This document shows, in pieces, positions 45,916 through 55,014 of a DNA stretch of 64,000 nt. The notes under the pieces are model-generated. The model did not search any database and was not told the DNA's origin. It worked only from the letters and a program-made list of their open reading frames with translations. The position numbers and the translations under genes are program-made. The stretch's first letter is position 1; every line of letters starts with the position of its first letter. This stretch comes from Bombardia bombarda (Eukaryota; Ascomycota; Sordariomycetes; Sordariales; Lasiosphaeriaceae), in the NCBI GenBank assembly GCA_030512295.1, contig JAULSR010000004.1, forward strand, positions 1,860,001 to 1,924,000. The letters run 5' to 3'.

Positions 45916-47871
45916 ATGGCCGACATGGAGAAGGCAACGGCGGACCCATTGTCCAACAGGGGCGCCTCCCACGCCGCCGACGAGGACCATCCGCCGCACC
46001 ATGGCATGTCGCCTCGCCAATACATAACCACGCGCTTCACAAGCCTGAAGCCGCCCATGGTGGCGACCCCGAATCCCTTCCGCCTCGTTCGCATGATCAC
46101 GCGCATGCAGTGGGCTTTTTTCTTCATCGCCTTCTTTGCTTGGGTCAGTTGATTTGAATCCTGTTGGTCATTCTGATAGCTTTTCGCGCGCGCGCCGAGC
46201 AACATAGACTAAACTGCCTCGGCCGACTCCAGACCTGGGATGCATTCGACTTCTTCACCGTTTCGCTCACTGTGGCCGAGCTCGCAGAGACGTTTGGCAA
46301 GACCAACACCGACATTACTTGGGGCATCACGCTTGTGCTCATGTTCCGCTCTGTCGGCTCCATCATATTTGGCATCGCCGCCGATCGCTACGGACGCAAG
46401 TGGCCTTTCGTTGTGAATAATGTTTTGTTCATCATTCTGGAACTGGTTAGTGTTCCCGCCCTTCCTCTTTTGTTGCCCGTGACGTAGGTGCCGACCCTCG
46501 TCGGACTTTGTGCTGGCTGTCCCCCTGCTCCCGCTCCCGCCCGTTTTCTCTCTTGGCCTCTGTAGAAGCGAGACAAGCTTTTCGGGCGTGCCGCCAAGGC
46601 GCGCCACATTACTTAGCGCTTCTGGCTGGTCGATGCTTGGCGCCACCACTATCACTACCTACGTATCATCGCTGTTGGGAGATGCTGACCCTACCTAGGG
46701 CACGGGCTTTTGCAACACGTACCAGCAGTTCCTGGCCTGTCGAGCTCTCTTCGGCGTCGCCATGGGCGGTCTGTACGGGAATGCGGCCGCCACCGCCCTG
46801 GAAGACCTCCCAGAGGAGGTTCGAGGCTTGATGAGCGGCTTCCTTCAGCAGGGCTACGCTTTCGGCTATCTCCTCGCCACTGCGTTTGCCCGTGGTCTGG
46901 TTGGCACCACCTCGCACGCCTGGCGCCCGCTTTACTGGTTTGGTGCGTGCCCGCCGGTTCTGATCATCTTGTTCCGTCTGGCGCTTCCCGAGACGAGCGT
47001 CTACCAGCAGCGCGAGAGTGTCCGCCGAACGGCCCAGAACCACGGCGACAGCGTTTCCAAGACCTTTCTCCGTGAGGGCAAGGTTGCTCTGAAGCGCCAC
47101 TGGGCCCTTCTTACCTACCTCGTCCTCTTGATGACGGGCTTCAACTTCATGGCACATGGCTCCCAAGACTTGTATCCGACCATGCTCCAGAACCAGTTCA
47201 ACTTCAATCCTAACGAAGTCACCGTCACCCAGGTGGTCGCAAACCTCGGCGCTATGCTTGGCGGCACCGTGGTCGGCTTCTTCAGTCAGACTTTCGGCCG
47301 TCGTCTCAGCATCATTGTCATGTGCTTCGTCGGCGGTGCCTTGTTGTATCCATACACCTTTGTCTCTTCGCATGCTGTCATTGCAGCCGCCTTCTTCGAG
47401 CAGTTCTGCGTACAGGGGGCCTGGGGCGTCATTCCCATCCATCTCATGGAGCTCTCACCCGGCGCCTTTCGCACCTTCGTGGTCGGTACCTCTTACCAGC
47501 TGGGGAATCTCGTCTCGTCGGCATCTTCAACCATCGAGAGTACAATTGGCGAGCGGTTTCCTTTGCCTCCCCGGGGCACGGTGCATCGATACGACTATGG
47601 CAAAGTTATTTGCATCTTCATGGCCTGTGTCTATGTCTACGTCATTATTCTGACCTTTATTGGGCCTGAGCACCTGCGCCGCAAATTTGATGTTGTTCAT
47701 GACGCCGACGTCCGTGAAGTGGCAGGCGAGGACATCATTTCTGAGGCCATTCACCGTCGTGAACGCATGGGGATGGGCCTCAGTGATGAGGATCTCCAAG
47801 ACGCTGCTGAGGTCAGACGCGAGGAAGAGCGCGATAGGGAGCGGGAGAAGCCATCCTCTCATCATGTATAA
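45916..47871 (+). CDS. JEN1: Jen1-type monocarboxylate (lactate/pyruvate):H+ symporter
   Basis: MFS permease that imports short-chain carboxylic acids with protons across the plasma membrane; in yeasts it is induced on non-sugar carbon. Three exons (45916-46143, 46233-46445, 46699-47871), 537 aa. The start is the first in-frame ATG (MADMEKATA). The Jen-family signature N-x-x-[ST]-H-x-[ST]-Q-D-x-x-x-T is present with one conservative change as NFMAHGSQDLYPT near residue 295. MFS motif A is seen as ADRYGRK, and WDAFDFFTVSL in helix 1 is typical of this group. The N- and C-terminal tails are polar and charged; the C-terminal REEERDREREK tail is typical of regulated turnover sites. The preceding gene is a Zn2Cys6 regulator on the same strand, but the 2.5-kb gap gives no proof that it controls this gene. 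Confidence 0.9.
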
Positions 47872-48410
47872 ACTGGCTTGGGCTGACTTCTCGCCGTCTG
47901 CGACGGATGACCGGGCGAGGTAGTGCCGCTATGGAGCTAATAGCCGGCAAGGCGGGTTACGGTAGGCGCTACACAGTCTGAATTTGAATAAGCAAGTAGC
48001 AAACACACGTCAATAGTAGGAAATCTGGTTCAGCTGCTGCCTACGACATATGGATAGTTTTACTTTAGTATCTCGAACAGTAAATACTATTTGTGATACT
48101 ATCTACAATGTTATAATCGTTGTCCTAAGACCTGCTCGGGTTGCCATGTAACAGGAATATCAGTTAATGGAATGATGCTATATAAAGCTTGCTCCATATG
48201 TGAATTCCCTTGCCCGCATTTTACACGCACTGAACCTTTATATTGAGAGTTAACAACTTTTGTTTCGATTATTCAAAGACTAGGTATTCAAGTACTGTAT
48301 TTGACCCTGTTTGAAAAATTATGGTCACCGATTTCTTAGTGCCATTTGAAGGTTGGCAGCTGTGCTGGGAACTTAGATTGTGTTATTGAACTGAGCCAAT
48401 CAAGACTGAA
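47872..48410. other. Intergenic region between JEN1 and tRNA-Lys
   Basis: 539 bp of AT-rich sequence; 3' flank of JEN1. No gene seen. Confidence 0.5.
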
Positions 48411-48494
48411 GCCGGCGTGGCGCAATTGGTTAGCGCGTCAGACTTTTATCACAAAGAGATCTGAATGTTGCGAGTTCGAGTCTCGCCGTTGGCG
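48411..48494 (+). tRNA. tRNA-Lys (anticodon TTT) with a 10-nt intron
   Basis: Complete cloverleaf by hand folding: acceptor GCCGGCG with CGTTGGC (two G-T wobbles), D stem GCGC/GCGC with loop AATTGGTTA, anticodon stem TCAGA/TCTGA, T arm GCGAG-TTCGAGT-CTCGC, discriminator G at 48494. The mature length is 74 nt without CCA. The anticodon loop reads CTTTTA, then an intron TCACAAAGAG at 48449-48458, then A; anticodon TTT at 48445-48447. The intron sits one base 3' of the anticodon, the canonical position. The D-arm region TGGCGCAAT..GTTAGCGCGT matches fungal tRNA-Lys. The internal B box GTTCGAGTC is at 48474-48482. Confidence 0.88.
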
Positions 48495-48496
48495 GC

Positions 48497-48506
48497 TTTA
48501 TTTTTT
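48497..48506 (+). terminator. RNA polymerase III terminator of tRNA-Lys
   Basis: TTTA followed by six T residues at 48501-48506, starting 2 nt after the discriminator base. A T run of this length is a standard Pol III stop. Confidence 0.8.
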
Positions 48507-48804
48507 CCTTCTGTCTTCTAGCTCTCAGTCTTCTTTCGGTCTAATATTTTCCATCATTTTACTTGTTATTGCTTCAGAACTTATGCATTCAGCACCAGCT
48601 GCAATGCACTTTGAAATTATAGCCAAGGATTAAAGCGATGAGTACATTAGATATGAACAGGCATCCATTAAGCTGATATAATAACTTTGATAAATAAGTT
48701 TGATCTAGAATTCCTTTGCTTCCCCCATAGTCTCAATCTGTAAACGGAAAGAGAGCTCATCCTATGGTCAACCAGGACAACACAAGTCCATATATGCAAA
48801 GTAA
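48507..48804. other. Short intergenic region
   Basis: AT-rich spacer between the tRNA and the end of the ammonium transporter gene. Nothing further is seen. Confidence 0.45.
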
Positions 48805-50295
48805 TCACGTTGTATGCTTCTCCCCCTCATGGGGACTTGGAGCAGTACCGCCGCCCAAGCCAAGCTCGGCGTCGTTAGCATCGTTGGTGGCAGGAGTGTG
48901 GAGAGCCTCGCCCTGGATATAGCCGCCGTGGTGGTCGTGGGCTTCACATGGGCCGAATACATAGGCGGCTTCGCCGTGGATGGCATCGTCCCCAAGGAGC
49001 AGCGCCTCGTCAGGCATGCGCAGGGGAATTCGCAGTACGTGCTTGATAAAAAGCATAATCAGGCTGGTCCATACAAGGTTCCAGCCAATAATGAACATAG
49101 CACCGGCCATCTGATAGCCAAGCTGAATCCCGTTCCCAGCAACCGCGCCGCCAGGGTTGGTGAGCCCAAAGGCGGCACAGCCGTCGACGGTGGCCCACAG
49201 ACCGGTGCCGAAACCACCGACGAAGCCGGCAACCATGTGAGTATGCATGACACCCAGCACGTCGTCAAAGTGGCGCTCGAGCAAAGCCGACTTCTTGGCG
49301 AGGATGTTCATGGTGACCCATGGGACCGAGCCCGAGCCGAGGCCCAGGAGAATGGCGCCCCAGCCGGCAACAACACCGGCGGCGGGAGTGATGGCGACGA
49401 GGCCTGTGATCATACCCTGAACAGCGCCAATGACGGATGGTTTCTTGAAATAAACGACGTCACATAGGGTCCATGTCAAGACGGAGACGGTAGTGTAGAG
49501 GTTGGTGTTGAGGACGGCCACACCAGCATCGGCGCTGGCGGCGTAGGGGTCGCCCCCATTGAAGCCGTTCCAGCCGGTCCACAACAGGCCAGCGCCGATC
49601 AGGACGGTCAAGATGTTGTTAGGGCGGGAATCCTCACGGTCCTTGGGCAGGCGTGGGCCAATCCAGTAGCAGCCGATGAAGCCGGCGGTGCCCGACGAGA
49701 GATGGATGACATAGCCGCCCGAGTAGTCGATGACGCCTAGCTTGAAGAGGAAGCCGCCGCCCCAGAGCGAGTAGGCGCCTACCGTGTAAGACAGGGTGAT
49801 CCATAGCGGCACAAAAATCATCCAAGCGTAAATATTCATGCGGCCCAGGAAGGCGCCGGCCATGATGACGACAGTAATGGCGGCGAAGACGAACTGGAAG
49901 TATATCATGGTGGCGAGCGGGAACTGCTGGCTGATGCCAATGGAGGGCAGGGTCGACTGGGCGAGCATTCTATCAATGCCGAGCACATTGTTGGGCGTGC
50001 CAACAAAGGGCAACATCTCGTCGCCAAACGAGGCCTCGTAAGCCCAGAGGACCCAGCAGATGAGCACGGCGGCAAAGGCGTAAAAGGCCATGAAGGCGCT
50101 GTTGATGGCCCACTTCTTCTTCATGATGCCGGCGTAGAGCACGACGAGCCCGGGCATCGACTGCAGACCAACGAGGGTGGCCGCCGTCAGCTGCCAGGCG
50201 TTATCGCCACTCCCAACGCCGACACTTGGATCTGGTGTCCACCATACCGGCGATGCTGTTGCCGGATCGGCTGTCGAGGTCGTGTTATCTGCCAT
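48805..50295 (-). CDS. Ammonium transporter, Amt/Mep family
   Basis: Plasma-membrane ammonium permease, 496 aa, intronless. About eleven hydrophobic segments are visible, from WQLTAATLVGLQSMPGL to FIIGWNLVWTSLIMLF. The pore histidine pair is intact: His198 in YVIHLSSG and His353 in HTHMVAG. Fungal Mep1/Mep3-type proteins replace the first His with Glu, so this protein keeps the Mep2-like arrangement, although HTHMVAG differs from the commoner HGVGG. The external gate region (WVLWAYEASFGD) and the conserved C-terminal regulatory segment (RIPLRMPDEALLLGDD) are present. The tail is His/Gly-rich. The upstream region holds three HGATAR motifs (50439-50444, 50485-50490 reverse, 50705-50710 reverse), the sites recognised by AreA/NIT2 nitrogen regulators, but that number is only slightly above chance. 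Family call sure; transporter versus sensor role unknown. Confidence 0.95.
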   Translation of the reverse strand: MADNTTSTADPATASPVWWTPDPSVGVGSGDNAWQLTAATLVGLQSMPGLVVLYAGIMKKKWAINSAFMAFYAFAAVLICWVLWAYEASFGDEMLPFVGTPNNVLGIDRMLAQSTLPSIGISQQFPLATMIYFQFVFAAITVVIMAGAFLGRMNIYAWMIFVPLWITLSYTVGAYSLWGGGFLFKLGVIDYSGGYVIHLSSGTAGFIGCYWIGPRLPKDREDSRPNNILTVLIGAGLLWTGWNGFNGGDPYAASADAGVAVLNTNLYTTVSVLTWTLCDVVYFKKPSVIGAVQGMITGLVAITPAAGVVAGWGAILLGLGSGSVPWVTMNILAKKSALLERHFDDVLGVMHTHMVAGFVGGFGTGLWATVDGCAAFGLTNPGGAVAGNGIQLGYQMAGAMFIIGWNLVWTSLIMLFIKHVLRIPLRMPDEALLLGDDAIHGEAAYVFGPCEAHDHHGGYIQGEALHTPATNDANDAELGLGGGTAPSPHEGEKHTT

Positions 50296-52814
50296 TTTAG
50301 GACTAGACGGGTTGCCAGAAGACGAGATGTGTGCATAAGTGTGTCCTTATATGTGGGTGGTGATGGATCACTTGCGACATGGCTGCCTTCTCGGGGGCAT
50401 CCAGACTTTCTTTAAATGCTCTTCGGCTACATGCAGTCAGATAATCATAATCACGACAGGGATAATTTAGGTACAGTACCTCACTTATCTCCTCGTCTGA
50501 GCACATACATCCACCGCCACCACCTATGCCAAGATGACTGTGGTTGGCTGCCCAAGAGGGGGGCTGCCCCATGTTGGAAGCGAAAAGCCCCCGTTTGCAG
50601 CGCAGAATAACACCTAGGTACCTAGCTAGGTACAGCATCAAGAGAGCATCAATAGTGCAAAGTACCTTACCTGGGTACGTAGTACTGTTTGGTGATGGCG
50701 TCGCTTATCGCCGCCCCCGGATTGGAACTCAAGACTGGTTGAGTAATTGGCATTGGAAGCGGCATCCAATATCAGTTGAACCGCACAGGCTGGGATCTGG
50801 ATGCACACCACAATCACAAAGCCCAAAGGCGTCTGTCTGCCTCTCTGTCTGTCTATAGGTAGGTATCCTGTCTCATCAAAAGGTCGGGTTTAGTGAGTTA
50901 AGATTGAGGACAAAGCCGAGAGGGAGTAGATAGGATACTGTGTAGAAGATGTGTGGTGCAGATGTGCAACCAAATGGAACCAGACATGCAGACGAGTTGA
51001 GCGCCCCGTTTGGCGGGAATCCGCCGCGGGATCGCCTTCATGGCAAAAGAGCCAAGCTCCTTGGCTCTGGGGAAGTGGGGTACTTGGAAAAGCTTAGCAT
51101 TGCTAGCGCTGTCGTCCTGGGCACTACTGCACTGGCCCCTTGACTCTCTTCGGCAACTGCCATCAACTAACTGCCAAGCATCGCCGTCTTCCAGCTTCCT
51201 AGAGAAACAAATTGAACTTATCCCAAGAACACACACACTTCCAATAACACACTTCCGATATTCACTGTTAGGTACCACCCTGAAAACGGGGAACACGCCG
51301 AAGGCAAACTGGGTTGCAGGTTCCAGTGCTCCACGTGCAGGGTTCCAGGGTTCCAGGGCGTCCAAGGGCCCAGGGATCTGCGGGCATGGAGGGAGGTCGG
51401 CCATGCTTGATCACGGCGGAAACCCGTCTTTGTTCCTATACCAGTGCAGCTCCACCAATAACAGTACATAGGCTTATCTGTACCCATCCAAACATACACA
51501 CGGAATGCGTGACTAGATGGCGGTCATTTCCCCAATCATACGAGTCTCTATTCTGTGGCAGTCATCTGAAGCTGTGTGGTGCTCTTGGGTGCCTTCTTTG
51601 CGTGGGTATGCACACATGTATATGCACACAGTCTGTCTGTTAACATGTCATGAAGCATCCGCTCTGGCTACACCTGAATGGCATCCAAAACATGACGTTG
51701 ATAAGATTACATCTTTATCCAGGAAACACAGCGGCAGTCGCGGCGATAATATACTAGTCTTTCATGTGCCCTCTTGCATGATCCAGCTTGCAATTTTTGG
51801 ACAGGTCGTTTTGACTGGATGATTAAGATTGCTTGTAGCGATCTGTTATTCTGCAGTACCTAAGTGGGTACCTTAGGTAGCTGGTTAATATCTTCTATAT
51901 GTCAACATCATATGCCATCCATTACTGACCGTGGCTTCTGGTTCAACTTGATTAAGCCCTTGAGACAGGGCTTACATGTCTTGCTTCGACAGATGGTGCA
52001 GTTCATGCAAGTAGGGTGACAATTAGCTAGGTATGTTCATCAAGTATCATGCTTGAAATGCCACGTGGGAGCCAGGCACATCAACAGCACATTGGCAGCA
52101 TAATACGGCAATGGAAGGCCAAGCGGGCAAAAGTTCCTGACGTGGTAGTGCGGTTCAGTCACGCACTGCCGAGTAGCATTGACTACAGCCCCTTTCCTAT
52201 TTCCAAGATACCAAACACAAGAAATATGTTAGTGAGACAACCACTACAACTTGATCACATAATGTATGTCATGAAGACGGTGCAGTATAAGGAGGAAGAA
52301 AAAGAGATACATTACCTACCCACTTCTTTGTTTATACTGCTGCAGACAGAACAAGAAGTGGTGATCAATTCCCTATGCGATATTAGGGATAAGCATGTGA
52401 CGCATTAGTCCTCAATAGAGACAACCTTTCAATAGCAAAGGTAAGATACGTTGCGTGACTAACCTCTCACCTATAGTTTTATCTTCCAATACCCGCAGAA
52501 GTAGCATTTGGATAGGAATGTAAGTGCCTGCGTCGTTAGTTGAAGGGCCAGACTGTAGGTTGCAGCCAGCATTTTAGACCGCCTCGAAGACAACACCCGG
52601 CAAGTATAGCCTGGAGTGCACGTGTATATAAAAGACAAAGAAGCTAAAATATAAATGAGATAGCATCAACAAACCAAGTTCAAAGCAAGATTAAATGACC
52701 AATGATGCCGCTAAACTGTGAGCTCGTACACGCCAATGTCTTTTTTCTCCGATACCCACTCCTCCTAGGTGCCAATGTGTAACCCATCTATTGGAGTAAA
52801 ATTTCACGTCCATT
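50296..52814. other. 2.5-kb intergenic region between the ammonium transporter and GLTP genes
   Basis: Promoter side of the ammonium transporter and 3' flank of the GLTP gene. It contains the 12-bp palindrome CTAGGTACCTAG at 50614-50625 and degenerate relatives near 51858-51880, plus a TCTG/CTGT-rich microsatellite at about 50828-50858. A 119-codon frame at 52049-52408 (+) has an ATG but no recognisable features and is not called. Confidence 0.5.
50614..50625. promoter_or_regulatory. Perfect 12-bp palindrome with AGGTACCT core
   Basis: CTAGGTACCTAG, a member of the dispersed AGGTACCT family, about 320 bp upstream of the ammonium transporter start. Regulatory role is inference. Confidence 0.4.
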
Positions 52815-53686
52815 TTACCACTTGGCCTCCTTGGTGGCCAGGAAGGCCTTGAGAATCTCGACAATCTTCTCAAGAGCGGCCAGGTACTCCTTGAGCTCAG
52901 CCTGGACCTTCTCCTCGGGCCCGAGCTTGGCGTAAAAATCCTTCCGGTATGGGCAGGCGCTCATGGCGGCACTGAAGACGGGCTTCACCAGGAAGCTATG
53001 GTGCGGCTTGAGCGTCAGGCCATAGGCGCCACGGAACGACTCAGCGAGCTCCTGCGACGGGTTCGCCACGTTCTGAGTAAGAGCGATGCAAGTGAACTCG
53101 AGGCCTCTGCAGTGAGGTGAACTTGATCAGCAATCGTCATCCTCTCCTTTTCCCTCCATTTTTTTATTCCTTTCATTCTCTGCGTTCCAACTCTCACCTA
53201 ACGAGCCATAGCAGTCCCTCGGTCGCCTTGTGTGACTTGGTCTTGAGCTCATTTCGGACGAGGTCTTGCAGGGTCTCGGACTCGAGGGGGGAGGCTAGTT
53301 GTCGTTCGCGTATTTTCTGAATTGGACGAAGGTGTATTTGTTAGTATAGGGTTGTGGATATGTACAGAACAACATATTGCTGGGGAGAATGAACGAACCT
53401 TGACGTTGCCTAGCATGTCATTCTTGACGGGGGAGAAGGCGACGGAGCCCAAGACATCTGTGGTGATAGTTTTTGAGTCAACAATTTCGGCCTCGAGCTA
53501 CGGCTCGGGATAGTGGCGATACGGGGACAGGCACGCACCAAACATAGTGGTCAGAGCCTCGGCTGCCTCGAGGAACTCGGACGTGGAGATGGCATTGCCC
53601 TTGCTGGCATCAATTGGCACGTCGGTGAAGGATCGCTTGAAAGTATCGAGGTAAGTGCCTCCTGCGGGGATCTGGGCGGATGCCAT
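52815..53686 (-). CDS. HET-C2: Glycolipid transfer protein, HET-C2 type
   Basis: Small soluble protein that moves glycosphingolipids between membranes. Four exons (53686-53539, 53457-53399, 53316-53198, 53106-52815), 205 aa, matching the length of Podospora HET-C2 (208). The GLTP fold residues known to contact the sugar and ceramide are present: Asp, Asn and Lys in NDMLGNVKK, Trp in LLWLVR and His in LKPHHSF. The N-terminus MASAQIPAGGTYLDTFKRSF and C-terminal KEAKW ending are characteristic. In Podospora anserina het-c alleles cause heterokaryon incompatibility by interaction with NLR proteins; whether this copy takes part in such recognition cannot be judged here, and no NLR gene lies in the window. 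The gene is divergent from phospholipase D. Confidence 0.94.
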
Positions 53687-55014
53687 GGTGGACTAATGCG
53701 TCTGTATGGTATTTGCGGTTTCGAGGCTGGTTGACTTAGTCGGCTGAAAGCTAGATGGGCAGGATACAAGCAGCGAGTTGTTGGAAAGGGGGAAAGTGGT
53801 GCACGGGTTGGAAACTGTGACGATGGAACCCCAAAACTCGCCCAACCAGCTAGCCGCCAGGGGCGGTCATTTGCCCCGCTCTCCAGGTAATTACCTGAGC
53901 AAGCTGAGTTGCGAGGTTGCCCCTCCCCCGCAGACAGGCACGCACAGTATGCACACCCAACTACCTACCTCAAGCTTCTCGCCCATAGCGCGACAAGGCA
54001 CATTCCTAGAAAGCATCACCCATTAAGGCCTATGCGAATCAACCACAAAAAAAGGTATGCAATCTACTGAGGTTTTGGTCTGGTTCCCCCAAACAGAGCA
54101 GGTCCAATCTCTCTTATTTCAAGCTGGCCAGGCGTTTCTGAAGTTGTCTCCCGTAACCCGGTGTTTGTGGGTTGTTAGTGAGATTGCACTGAGGAGTCGA
54201 ATTGCACTAACATTCTGCCGAGCACATACCTAAAGGTAAGTTCTACGGATCCCTACTGCGTTCACTCCACATGTGTACCTGTCGCTTCTTCGGCTGGTTT
54301 AGTGGGAAAGTACGAATAGGTAACGAGATCCTCTTGATGCCACAAGTCAATCAGCTTGCCTATCAATGTGCCTTGCTGTTCTAGAAGTCTAGGTACTGGC
54401 CAGCTTTTAACCTTCCCGGCAACGCATATCCGGAGTCGCAATTTTCATTCCATGGGTCATGCAATGGCGCCCCCCACCAACGCCCGCACGGTCAATCACG
54501 CGGGGCTGGTAGCAGCAACAGTGCGGCTTGGGTTTGCAATAACATCCGCATCAGAAGCAGCATCAGCAGCATCCGTTCGTGACGTCATGGTCGCATGCAT
54601 CTTTATCCAACTCCGCTACTTGTACTAACGGCCACCCGTAACCTTGAATTCACTCCAACAATGACCAAGCTTCACCGAGCACAGCAGCAGTATGGAAACT
54701 GTAATTGGTGCAATGCATGGTGTGCTACTTGAGCTACTGTCGCATGGATCCGAGACTTTGTCTTATGCCCTGACAGCAGTGTCTGTACGCCAGATCCCGG
54801 ATGACCGACTCCATTTCTCTTCTTAAACGAACCCTTCATTCCATCTCTTTTTCCTGACTGCTTGCTCCATGTCAACAATATCCTATTCTTTACACGACTA
54901 GTATCAACTATCAAATTGACCTGCCTCTTCTTCTCTTCCTCCGTCCCTCCGTTCTACCTTTGTCTGCCTCTGCCCTCTCGCATCTGCACCGACGATATAT
55001 TCACGTCGCCCAGC
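53687..55014. other. Divergent intergenic region, GLTP and phospholipase D promoters
   Basis: 1.3 kb shared upstream region of two lipid-related genes. A 90-codon frame at 54356-54628 is judged random. CT-rich sequence at 54920-55010 fits the phospholipase D leader. Confidence 0.5.

Noticed and set aside
48814..49467. 217-codon plus-strand frame
   Set aside because: Antisense shadow of the ammonium transporter.
52049..52408. 119-codon frame with ATG
   Set aside because: No recognisable feature and no flanking signals; kept out as likely chance.
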